The translations under genes and the position numbers were made by a program. Of a stretch of DNA of 5,762 bases, positions 1 through 5,758 are shown in pieces; position 1 is the stretch's first letter, and each line of letters starts with the position of its first letter. The notes beneath the pieces were generated by a model. It searched no databases and had not been told where the DNA came from. It saw only the letters and a program-made list of their open reading frames with translations. This DNA comes from an uncultured Porphyromonadaceae bacterium. GTDB lineage: Bacteria > Bacteroidota > Bacteroidia > Bacteroidales > Muribaculaceae. The stretch is from assembly GCA_947174155.1 (NCBI GenBank), contig CAMWHX010000071.1, forward strand, positions 1 through 5,762. Direction: 5' to 3'.

Positions 1-54
1 TACGACCTTGCCCCGGTGAGCCGTACTGACAGCAAAAGTCGTCTCGCCGCGACG
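1..54 (-). other. Open in-frame continuation beyond the DUF4292 stop
   Basis: After the TAG at 55-57, the same minus-strand frame reads 18 sense codons to the window edge (RRGETTFAVSTAHRGKVV) with no stop. The alternation of polar and hydrophobic residues resembles the paired C-terminal strands that normally finish DUF4292 proteins. If the stop is a mutation, an error or recoded, this is the lost C-terminal part of the upstream gene. It could equally be a spacer or the beginning of the next gene. Eighteen open codons are weak evidence on their own, because the other two minus-strand frames are also open here. Confidence 0.35.
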
Positions 55-62
55 CTACTCAT
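1..62 (-). CDS. Possible start of the next operon gene, cut by the window edge
   Basis: An ATG at 60-62 overlaps the end of the DUF4292 gene (TATGAGTAG) and opens a different frame reading MSSVAARRLLLSVRLTGARS to the edge. In Bacteroidales relatives the gene after DUF4292 is commonly an EnvC/M23-type murein hydrolase activator, which should begin with a signal peptide. This stretch is rich in arginine and is not a good signal peptide, so it competes poorly with the in-frame continuation of DUF4292. It is listed because overlapping starts are used elsewhere in this operon (dut/TPR). Confidence 0.15.
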   Translation of the reverse strand, partial: MSSVAARRLLLSVRLTGARS

Positions 63-729
63 AGTCCACTTGCAGATAATCATCCGAATCATCCAACTCT
101 ATGACCATCGAGGCTGGTCGTAACTCTGTGTCAAGCACATACCCGTACCGGGCACCATCCGGTTGCCAATCGGTACGGGGCATGATGAGCCACCCCTCGG
201 GGGCTTCGGTCTCAACTACTACTGTCTCACCCGACACCGGATCCGTGGACTCATCAAAGACCGGATAGCAGTCGAGTCCCGACGAGAGATCCGTGCAAAG
301 CAACCCCTGACCGTAGATGACGACACGTCCGGTCAGAAAATCTTGCAGTTCACAGAGTGAGCCGGGGAGCACGGCACGCAGGTCCCGCACCGGGACCCTG
401 GTCACGGTGCGTTTCATCTTATTGACGGCCGTAATGCTGTCAGTATCTATTTCCAGCCGGGCCACCTCTCCGACAAACGGGGCGGAGAAGGACATCAGTA
501 GAAGCGAGTCGCGCCGCATATAGACCTTGACAGTCGCTGTGAGAGGAAGCAGATCACTCTGCAACTTCCCTTTGAGCGACATTTCGCTCCACTCGGGAGC
601 CTCTCCGGCAGCATCAGTCAGCAACTGCCGCTTCTCTTTCTTGGAGAGAGGATTGGCCGCATCAGTCGTCGGTATGCATAGGCACATCGCCGCTACGGCA
701 CATATGAGGATTCGGATCAGATGTCTCAT
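55..729 (-). CDS. Secreted DUF4292-family protein, possibly truncated at its C-terminus
   Basis: The 224-residue product opens with a signal peptide: basic residues in MRHLIR, a hydrophobic stretch at about 7-20, and a likely signal peptidase I site near TTDA/AN at 22-26. Cys16 and Cys18 do not sit in a convincing lipobox. The mature part has the layout I associate with DUF4292 (LolA/LolB-like beta-sheet proteins of Bacteroidetes): a GKLQSDL strand (54-60), VKVYMRRDSLLLMSFSAPF (67-85), GEVARLEID (87-95), a VNKMKRTVTRVP strand pair (102-113), then an LCELQDFLTG helix (125-134). An envelope or lipid-associated role is inferred from the fold; the function is unknown. It is the third gene of the dut-TPR operon, 39 bp after the TPR stop. 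The TAG stop comes earlier than expected: relatives are usually somewhat longer, by roughly 30-50 residues from memory. The same frame continues open to the window edge. Family assignment is fairly confident; whether the gene is intact is not. Confidence 0.75.
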   Translation of the reverse strand: MRHLIRILICAVAAMCLCIPTTDAANPLSKKEKRQLLTDAAGEAPEWSEMSLKGKLQSDLLPLTATVKVYMRRDSLLLMSFSAPFVGEVARLEIDTDSITAVNKMKRTVTRVPVRDLRAVLPGSLCELQDFLTGRVVIYGQGLLCTDLSSGLDCYPVFDESTDPVSGETVVVETEAPEGWLIMPRTDWQPDGARYGYVLDTELRPASMVIELDDSDDYLQVDYE

Positions 730-739
730 GTAGTTACGA

Positions 740-766
740 CAGGACGAGGATTTGTCGTGCGTCCTG
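740..766. repeat. Short inverted repeat between the TPR and DUF4292 genes
   Basis: CAGGACG (740-746) pairs perfectly with CGTCCTG (760-766) around a 13-nt loop. An alternative pairing, ACGAC with GTCGT, overlaps it. The hairpin sits in the 39-bp gap before the DUF4292 start at 729 and has no U-run on the minus strand, so it is not a typical terminator. It could affect translation or RNA processing, but a 7-bp stem is only modest evidence. Confidence 0.3.
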
Positions 767-768
767 AC

Positions 769-2658
769 TTATAAAACGCGCTTTTGACTTACTTTATTTT
801 GAATTTTCTTGTCTTCGGGCCTCAATTCGAGGGCTTTCTTCCAACTCTCCACACCTTTTTCGACGTCTCCTGTCTTGTAATATATATCGCCGAGATGGTC
901 GTAATATTCGGCGGAGGGGTTGCCATCCTCCTCAGCTATCTCCACGGCCTGCAACTGATGGCGCAACGCATCCTCATAATCTCCTGTCAGATATAGTATC
1001 CAGGCATAGGTGTCGATATATGTGGGATTACTGTCATCCAGAGCCAGGGCTATACTGCTGAGCTTGGCTGCCTTCTCCAGGTCTCCCCCATCTATGGCGA
1101 GGAAGTAGGCGTAGTTGTTGTAGACCATAGGCTGAGAGTCATCGAAGAGTAATGAATTATCATACATACCGTAGGACTTCTCCAACTCTCCAGCCTCATG
1201 CATGGCATCACCGATGAGCGCCATCAGATTGGCCACTCTCAGACTGTTGTCTCTCCCTATAATCTTCGGTAGCCCCTTGTCGGTGATAGGCATCAAGGGA
1301 TCCACACCGGGTATCAGCGTGTCGATGGCTTTGAGATATATCTGTATCGCTTCGTGCGGGCGCTCAGACTGATTGTAGGCAATTCCGACGAGGGTCATGG
1401 CATCGAGCGAGGCCGGGACATGCTTCTGCGAGTTCAGATAGGTCTTTATCGCCCCCTCGTAATCTTCGGCTTGCAGTTGCAGCGATAGCATCTGCACCCA
1501 ATAAGCTTCATTGGCCGGATCCAGATCAATGGCATACTCCATCGCCTCCTTAGCTTCCGGCCACATCGAGCGGTAGCGGTAATAGCCCGACATCAGTTCG
1601 AGCACCTGCGGATCATGGGGATACTGCTCTCGAAGGGAGTTGAAGAGCACGGCGCTACGCTCCGACACATCGGAGGAGTCGTTGATGACCTGTCCGAGAT
1701 AGCGTGCCGACATCTCGAGCTTCTGTTCCAGTTCGAGATCCTCACACAGCATTGCCTCGTAGGTCTTGCGGTCGAAGAGATCACTTCGGTTATGACCGGC
1801 ATAATAATTCGCCAAGGCCAGCTTAGGTCCCGACGATTCCGGTTCGATAGACTCGGCGGTGAGATAATCATGCAGGGAGGAGACCGTGTCTCCGAGGAAT
1901 TCATGCACGTTGCCGCGTAGAATCACATATTCCGCCTGACCGGGGTTACGCTGAATCATCGAATCAGCCTCCGCTATCGCGGCCACAGTGTCGTTATAAC
2001 TCAAATAGTATAATATCTTCCGCAGACCTATCTGAGGCGACGAACCCTCGACCTGCTCAAAACGGTCATAAGTCTTCACCGCATCCTTGCCCCGGTTAAG
2101 GCGTCCGTAGGCATCGGCAAGCTGCAACAGCACTTCGTGGCGCGACGGGTAGAGGGTGTCGAGACGCTCATAGATACGTACCGCCTCCGGGACAGTATCG
2201 GCGAGCATACACCAATAGGCATACATTGACGCCTCATCATAATCCTCGGGATAGGTATCCACATATTGCCGGGCCATCTCTAATGTCTTTCTCACCTCCG
2301 CGGGGGTGGTCATCGTGTCGAGTCGCATTTGCAGGCGCAAGCCGGAGAGTATCATCCCTGCCTCTGCATACGACGGATCGGAGCTGTAAGCCTTACGGGC
2401 CAGCTCATACATGGCAGCCGGATCGTCAGTCGCTCCGGCTGCGGAAGCCTGCGAGAAATAATGGCGGGCCTTCTCCCGGGCCTGTATGGCTTTCCGGTCA
2501 GGTTTTCCGGCAATACCCAGACCGGCAAAAAGGGTCGCGATCAAAACAGCCAAAGCCCCCCGCAGCCAAGTCGCGGAGCTGCTACGCGCAGCCGTTTCCC
2601 CCCCGATCGCGGAGTTGTTTCCGGCCCGGCGCAGCCGGGCGTCGAAGTCCTTAGCCAT
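769..2658 (-). CDS. TPR-repeat protein with an N-terminal membrane segment
   Basis: A 629-residue protein made almost entirely of tetratricopeptide-like helix pairs. A polar, basic N-terminus (1-30) is followed by one hydrophobic segment (WLRGALAVLIATLFAGLGIAG, 31-51), which acts as a signal or anchor and places the repeats outside the cytoplasm. Recognisable TPR stretches include 83-110 (AMYELARKAYSSDPSYAEA), 178-203, 244-273, 366-395 (EAKEAMEYAIDLDPANEAYW), 400-430, 433-445, 487-540 and 543-615; the last, EYYDHLGDIYYKTGDVEKG followed by LELRPED, is the clearest. No catalytic motif is visible, so it is probably a protein-interaction scaffold in the envelope. The ATG shares one base with the dut stop (TGATG), which implies translational coupling and supports this start. 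The stop is TAA at 769-771. The role is unknown; the link with the DUF4292 protein and, in relatives, a murein hydrolase activator suggests envelope assembly (inference). Confidence 0.9.
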   Translation of the reverse strand: MAKDFDARLRRAGNNSAIGGETAARSSSATWLRGALAVLIATLFAGLGIAGKPDRKAIQAREKARHYFSQASAAGATDDPAAMYELARKAYSSDPSYAEAGMILSGLRLQMRLDTMTTPAEVRKTLEMARQYVDTYPEDYDEASMYAYWCMLADTVPEAVRIYERLDTLYPSRHEVLLQLADAYGRLNRGKDAVKTYDRFEQVEGSSPQIGLRKILYYLSYNDTVAAIAEADSMIQRNPGQAEYVILRGNVHEFLGDTVSSLHDYLTAESIEPESSGPKLALANYYAGHNRSDLFDRKTYEAMLCEDLELEQKLEMSARYLGQVINDSSDVSERSAVLFNSLREQYPHDPQVLELMSGYYRYRSMWPEAKEAMEYAIDLDPANEAYWVQMLSLQLQAEDYEGAIKTYLNSQKHVPASLDAMTLVGIAYNQSERPHEAIQIYLKAIDTLIPGVDPLMPITDKGLPKIIGRDNSLRVANLMALIGDAMHEAGELEKSYGMYDNSLLFDDSQPMVYNNYAYFLAIDGGDLEKAAKLSSIALALDDSNPTYIDTYAWILYLTGDYEDALRHQLQAVEIAEEDGNPSAEYYDHLGDIYYKTGDVEKGVESWKKALELRPEDKKIQNKVSQKRVL

Positions 2659-3104
2659 CAGTTTGTGCCGGTATGCCCGAAAGAGCCCAACTCGCGCTTG
2701 GTCTTGTCGAGGCGCTCAGCCTCCTCCCATTTCACGCGGGTATACTCCTTGATGACCATCTGGCAGATACGCTCGCCGTCATTGACCACGAAGTCATTCT
2801 CTCCCAAGTTGATCAGAATGATACCAATCTCACCGCGGTAATCAGCATCGACAGTCCCCGGAGAGTTTGCGATAGTCAGACCGTAATTCAGAGCCATGCC
2901 GCTACGGGGACGGATCTGGCACTCATACCCCTGGGGCAACTGCATATACAGCCCCGTAGGGATCAGCGCGCGCTGCAACGGTTTGAGCGTCACGGGACCC
3001 TCCGGCAAATAAGCGCGTACATCCATCCCCGCCGCTCCCGGAGTCTCATATGAGGGAAGCGGATGGTGACTGCGATTGATAATCTTAACCTTTACTTCTT
3101 CCAT
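2658..3104 (-). CDS. dut: dUTP diphosphatase (dUTPase)
   Basis: Homotrimeric cytosolic enzyme that hydrolyses dUTP to dUMP and pyrophosphate. It keeps uracil out of DNA and supplies dUMP for thymidylate synthesis. The 148-residue length is typical of the trimeric family, and all five motifs are present: 1, AGMDVRA (25-31); 2, PRSGMAL (66-72); 3, GTVDADYRGEI (83-93), whose Asp86 is the expected general base; 4, NDGERICQMVI (108-118); 5, RELGSFGHTG (137-146). Motif 5 departs from the usual RGxGGFGSTG form but keeps the Arg, Phe, Gly and Thr-Gly positions. The start chosen is the ATG at 3102-3104 (MEEVKVKIIN), because the family begins at this point. The frame runs open upstream to 3275, but that stretch covers the terminator hairpin and part of the ferredoxin gene and is not dUTPase-like. 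Its TGA overlaps the start of the TPR gene by one base. Confidence 0.96.
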   Translation of the reverse strand: MEEVKVKIINRSHHPLPSYETPGAAGMDVRAYLPEGPVTLKPLQRALIPTGLYMQLPQGYECQIRPRSGMALNYGLTIANSPGTVDADYRGEIGIILINLGENDFVVNDGERICQMVIKEYTRVKWEEAERLDKTKRELGSFGHTGTN

Positions 3105-3128
3105 AATAACTAAGTTTAATATCATAAC

Positions 3129-3167
3129 AAATTTGGCCGTGTCCATAACATGGTCACGGCCAAATTT
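3129..3167 (-). terminator. Strong hairpin, probable terminator of the ferredoxin gene
   Basis: A perfect 13-bp inverted repeat, AAATTTGGCCGTG (3129-3141) and CACGGCCAAATTT (3155-3167). The 13-nt interior can add CCAT/ATGG pairing beyond an A-A mismatch, leaving a 3-nt loop. It begins 19 bp after the ferredoxin stop. On the minus strand the stem is flanked by A-rich sequence and followed by TTTGTTATGATATT, an acceptable but interrupted U-tract; the plus-strand side gives ATTTTTC. Only 24 bp separate it from the dut start, so it could also modulate read-through into dut. Confidence 0.7.
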
Positions 3168-3186
3168 TTCGATCTTTCTCCGGCGA

Positions 3187-3354
3187 TTAGCCCTCAGAGA
3201 TAGCGTCGCTCGGGCAAACCTGTGCGCAGCTGCCGCAGCTGATGCAAGTGTCCGGATCGATGTGATAGATATCACCGGGAGTGATTGCCTCTACGGGGCA
3301 AACGGGCTCGCAAGTGCCGCAAGCCACACAGTTGTCTCCAATTACGTAAGCCAT
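3187..3354 (-). CDS. Small 2[4Fe-4S] ferredoxin
   Basis: A 55-residue bacterial-type dicluster ferredoxin, a soluble low-potential electron carrier for anaerobic redox enzymes such as pyruvate:ferredoxin oxidoreductase or hydrogenases (partners inferred). It begins MAYVIGDN and carries two classic CxxCxxCxxxCP motifs: Cys9, 12, 15 and 19 (CVACGTCEPVCP) and Cys37, 40, 43 and 47 (CISCGSCAQVCP). Each proline-ending motif leads into a short VEAI or SDAI turn, giving the usual internal two-fold repeat. The length matches clostridial-type ferredoxins, with no extra domain. The ATG at 3352-3354 lies about 35 nt below a good Bacteroidetes promoter, the stop is TAA at 3187-3189, and a hairpin follows, so it is probably a monocistronic, well-expressed gene. 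Confidence 0.96.
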   Translation of the reverse strand: MAYVIGDNCVACGTCEPVCPVEAITPGDIYHIDPDTCISCGSCAQVCPSDAISEG

Positions 3355-3396
3355 AATGTTGTCTGTTTAGATTGGTTTGATTTTACATTTGCTGTG

Positions 3397-3427
3397 CAAA
3401 TTTAATCCTTTCCTCCCGTTCTTGCAA
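3397..3427 (-). promoter_or_regulatory. Bacteroidetes-type promoter of the ferredoxin gene
   Basis: On the minus strand, TTG (3425-3427) is followed after exactly 20 nt by TAAATTTG (3397-3404). The second element matches the -7 consensus TAnnTTTG at every fixed position, and the spacing is that expected between -33 and -7 in Bacteroides. Transcription would start near 3390, giving an AT-rich leader of about 35 nt with no Shine-Dalgarno motif, as is normal in this phylum. Confidence 0.8.
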
Positions 3428-3462
3428 TACTCTCCACCCCCTTTTATCCTTCGAAGACCCTA

Positions 3463-3481
3463 ATTTAGACCCCGTCTAAAT
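3463..3481. promoter_or_regulatory. Perfect 8-bp dyad, candidate operator or small hairpin
   Basis: ATTTAGAC (3463-3470), spacer CCC, GTCTAAAT (3474-3481): an uninterrupted 8-bp palindrome. It lies 36 bp upstream of the ferredoxin -33 element. A 19-bp symmetric site of this shape suits a dimeric regulator. As RNA, the 3-nt loop would allow a small stem but there is no clear U-run after it. No regulator gene is in the window, so its function is inferred only from symmetry and position. Confidence 0.4.
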
Positions 3482-3500
3482 GATGGAGACGTGAGGTCTC

Positions 3501-3630
3501 CCTTATCCTCGCTTCGCTCGGATCACAATGAGAGATCGTAAAGGTCCTCCCCTTATCCTCGCTTCGCCCGGATCACAATGAGGGGTCATAAAGATCCTCC
3601 CCTTATCCTCACTTCGCCCGGACCACTATC
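3501..3630. repeat. 50-bp tandem direct repeats (two full copies and one partial)
   Basis: Copy 1 spans 3501-3550 and copy 2 spans 3551-3600, with no gap and 45 of 50 bases identical. Copy 3 begins at 3601 and diverges near 3627-3630. A degenerate half copy may precede them (3479-3500). Each unit carries the core CTTCGCYCGGAYCAC. On the minus strand it reads like the GAGCGAAGCGAGGAT type of intergenic repeat common in Bacteroidetes genomes (recalled, not searched). The units contain no sustained reading frame. Confidence 0.85.
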
Positions 3631-3639
3631 CGGGCGAAG
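3612..3639 (-). terminator. Hairpin downstream of the glycosyltransferase operon
   Basis: CTTCGCCCGGA (3612-3622) pairs perfectly over 11 bp with TCCGGGCGAAG (3629-3639) around a 6-nt loop. It lies 42 bp after the stop of the family 2 glycosyltransferase gene. The left arm is the core of repeat copy 3 and the right arm is the same core inverted, so it belongs to the repeat element. On the minus strand it is followed by GTGAGGATAAGG, not a U-tract, so it may protect the mRNA 3' end or only partly stop transcription, as REP elements do. Confidence 0.4.
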
Positions 3640-3681
3640 CAGTTTGTCTTCGGGTGAGGCCCTCGGTGGGCGTGAAGCAGA

Positions 3682-4707
3682 TTACTTTAAGAGCGTAAAG
3701 AGGTGGAGGGCCGGATGGAAGCCGGAGCGGAGAAGGTGGTAGTAGGCGGGGGTCAGGGCTTTGCGCAGATCGGACCACGGCAGATGGTCGTAGGTGTAGC
3801 GTAACCACGCTTTACACTCGCGGCGCACCGTTGGGTCGAGGTGCTTACGACTACGGCCGTATGTGACCATCTTGGTGACAAGGTCACACCCTAATTGCAG
3901 ATGAAGCCGTGTCCACTCGGGGCTCTCCTCGCCGTAGTGACGGCGTATGCTTTCGCGAAGGTACCAGTCGGTGCCGAGACCACGAAACTGGACTATGGAA
4001 GGGGAGTCGACTACTGACTGAGGGTTGGAGATGTAGTGGTAGAGAGCTTCAGGGGCGAAGGCTACCCGAGGAGCATAATACATAAGCAGACGGGTAGCGA
4101 TTTCGTCGATATAGGGGATCGCTGTGTGGCGTATACCTCCGGGCATCGGATCGACAATCTCCTCCATGTCGGCGACTTCCCCAAAGGCTTTCAGGTATAG
4201 CTCCCGACGGTAGAGGGCACCGTTGCAGCCGAATTTCCAGCCGTAGAGGGTATGTATGACGAGGTCACGTCCCCGATAGACGCGATCAGTATCAATGAGC
4301 TTGCGATCAAGGATTTCGACAGGGCGTGCATCGGAGCCTTTACGATGATTGAGCATCAGGGGATACACCAGGTCAGCCCCCGTTTCTCGGGCTCTGTCCA
4401 ATAGGGATTGTAGATAGATGTCACTGACCCAATCGTCGGCATCGAGGGGACAGATCCACTCTCCACGGGAATATCTCGCGGCTTCGAGGCGAGGAAGGAG
4501 TGGAGCTCCGGAGGCCTCCGGACGGGCATAGACTCTGATACGGTCATCTTGGGCGGCATACTCCCGGGCTATGCTCAGACTGCGGTCTTTTGAACCGTCG
4601 TCTACGACTATCACCTCCCAATCCTGAGTAGTCTGACGGTTCAGGGAGCGGAAGAGAGAGGTGAGATATGCCTCCACGTTGTGCATCGGGACTATAATTG
4701 AGATCAT
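3682..4707 (-). CDS. Family 2 glycosyltransferase (GT-A fold)
   Basis: A 341-residue cytoplasmic sugar transferase that probably moves a nucleotide-activated sugar onto a lipid-linked glycan during LPS, O-antigen or capsule synthesis. The N-terminal GT-A domain has the family 2 signatures: SIIVPMHNVEAYL (3-15), VIVVDDGSKD (32-41) for the nucleotide, and PLDADDW (87-93) holding the metal-binding D89-A-D91. FGCNGALYRREL (159-170) and YIDEIATR (199-206) are the acceptor-side and catalytic-base regions usual in EpsJ- or WaaV-like members. The C-terminal part (about 240-341) is helical and basic, with no transmembrane segment, so membrane association would be peripheral. Donor and acceptor cannot be read from the sequence. 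The start is 4 bp after the stop of the upstream transferase gene, so the two are co-transcribed; no Shine-Dalgarno site is seen. The stop is TAA at 3682-3684. Confidence 0.92.
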   Translation of the reverse strand: MISIIVPMHNVEAYLTSLFRSLNRQTTQDWEVIVVDDGSKDRSLSIAREYAAQDDRIRVYARPEASGAPLLPRLEAARYSRGEWICPLDADDWVSDIYLQSLLDRARETGADLVYPLMLNHRKGSDARPVEILDRKLIDTDRVYRGRDLVIHTLYGWKFGCNGALYRRELYLKAFGEVADMEEIVDPMPGGIRHTAIPYIDEIATRLLMYYAPRVAFAPEALYHYISNPQSVVDSPSIVQFRGLGTDWYLRESIRRHYGEESPEWTRLHLQLGCDLVTKMVTYGRSRKHLDPTVRRECKAWLRYTYDHLPWSDLRKALTPAYYHLLRSGFHPALHLFTLLK

Positions 4708-4711
4708 AGGC

Positions 4712-5758
4712 TCAGAAGTGATGGTCAGTGAATGGTATGGAGCCGATTTCAGCAGCGAAGCGGGGAAATCCGGAGGGATACATCCCGGCGGTGCGCATAA
4801 GCCACACCCTGCGTGCCCTCATCAGGAGCTGCTGGTCGACGAAGGTCTTCAACCAGGCTTCGCGGTGGATTCCGGTGGAGAGGGCTATGTTGCGCACTTC
4901 GCCGGGTACTATGTAGATCCGAGGGTCACGCCCCTCCATATAGTCCAGAAATCGGCGGCTGTCTGAGGTGAGAAGTATGCGGCAATCAGCGGGGAGTGTT
5001 GAGGCTATATGGTCAAACTCCTCTCCTACCCTCTTCATCAGGGCTTCGGAGTCGGAGTCGGAGAGGGTTGTACGGTCCCACTCGATGAAGTCGCCGAGGA
5101 GTTGCAGAAACCGGAATGTGAAGGCGTAATATTCCTCCCCCAATCGGGCGAGGTGTCTGTCGACACTCTCCTGCACAATCGGGGAGGGGCGAAAGACTTC
5201 GCGGTATAGTGAGGCATACTCCCCTCGGGCACTGTCGGCATTGGTGTAGACCTGTATCTGCGGGCGTCTGCTGTCGAGTGCCCCCCGCAGTCGCAGATCG
5301 GATTCGAGATTGGGGAGGTCGTTGATCAAGACAGGCATCACCTCATCGATAGAGTCGCCCAGACCTTCAGCAGGTATACGCCAGTCGAAACCGGCCGGCA
5401 CGAGATAGTCGCTCAGGTCGAAGGGTGTGGTCCAGGAGATATAGAAAGGGAGTCCGCGTCGTTTGGCCTCGCGATAAGTGGTGAGTATTCCGCGCAGTCT
5501 ATCAGTGGGGCCACCGTGGTCCACGCGTCCGTCACACATGCACACTACCCCCTTGACAAGACGGGGATTATCGGTCCCATGGTAGAAACGCTCAGCAAAC
5601 TCCCGGTTTTCGCTCCCGGGGAGAAAATCGCCGTTACGCATCCTCCGGGCTTCGGCGGCGGCATCACGTATGCGCTTCAATCGCGCCTTGGCGCGGTGGA
5701 AGGCACGGTAAGGGGCCGGAGCCACGCGGCGCACAAGGGCGCCTGCTCGTTTATACAT
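4712..5758 (-). CDS. Putative GT-B-like glycosyltransferase with an HGGxTDR motif
   Basis: A 348-residue soluble protein. After a strongly basic, helical N-terminus (1-42) that may bind membrane surfaces comes VVCMCDGRVDHGGPTDRLRGILTTY (71-95). This is the nucleotide-sugar-domain loop of a group of Bacteroidetes cell-surface-glycan proteins that recall fucosyltransferase-superfamily enzymes. Later, YYAFTFRFLQLLGDFIEW (210-227) lies where fucosyltransferases carry their HxRxGD-type motif, and CRILLTSDSRRFLDYM (259-274) resembles the second Rossmann domain. The C-terminal segment, VDQQLLMRARRVWLMRTAGMYPSGFPRFAAEIG, contains the SGFPRFAA helix near the expected donor site. A glycosyltransferase role is supported by these features and by the adjacent family 2 transferase; the sugar specificity, including fucose, is not established. 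An SDSDS stretch at 233-237 comes from a TCGGAG triplet repeat. Only 4 bp lie upstream, so an earlier in-frame start outside the window cannot be excluded. The stop is TGA. Confidence 0.7.
   Translation of the reverse strand: MYKRAGALVRRVAPAPYRAFHRAKARLKRIRDAAAEARRMRNGDFLPGSENREFAERFYHGTDNPRLVKGVVCMCDGRVDHGGPTDRLRGILTTYREAKRRGLPFYISWTTPFDLSDYLVPAGFDWRIPAEGLGDSIDEVMPVLINDLPNLESDLRLRGALDSRRPQIQVYTNADSARGEYASLYREVFRPSPIVQESVDRHLARLGEEYYAFTFRFLQLLGDFIEWDRTTLSDSDSEALMKRVGEEFDHIASTLPADCRILLTSDSRRFLDYMEGRDPRIYIVPGEVRNIALSTGIHREAWLKTFVDQQLLMRARRVWLMRTAGMYPSGFPRFAAEIGSIPFTDHHF

Noticed and set aside
2226..2841. Plus-strand frames of 142-170 codons opposite the TPR N-terminus and dut
   Set aside because: Arg/Ser/Pro-rich sequence with no domain, lying opposite genes whose identity is clear. 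They are shadows produced by high GC.
3105..3275. Upstream extension of the dut reading frame (57 more residues)
   Set aside because: It runs through the 13-bp hairpin and into the ferredoxin gene in another frame, and the peptide is not like any dUTPase N-terminus. The family start is at MEEVKVK.
3501..3630. CRISPR array
   Set aside because: The 50-bp units are directly adjacent with no unique spacers, there are fewer than three full copies, and no cas gene is nearby.
3579..3743. Small plus-strand ORF beginning in repeat copy 2 (about 54 codons)
   Set aside because: It starts inside repetitive DNA and runs antisense through the end of the glycosyltransferase gene. No promoter or conserved content is visible.
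5046..5063. TCGGAG x3 microsatellite as a phase-variation tract
   Set aside because: The unit is 6 bp, so copy changes keep the frame; three copies encoding an SDSDS stretch are unremarkable.
4661..5209. Plus-strand open frames opposite the two glycosyltransferase genes
   Set aside because: They are antisense shadows of well-supported genes, with no recognisable domains and composition driven by the opposite coding strand.
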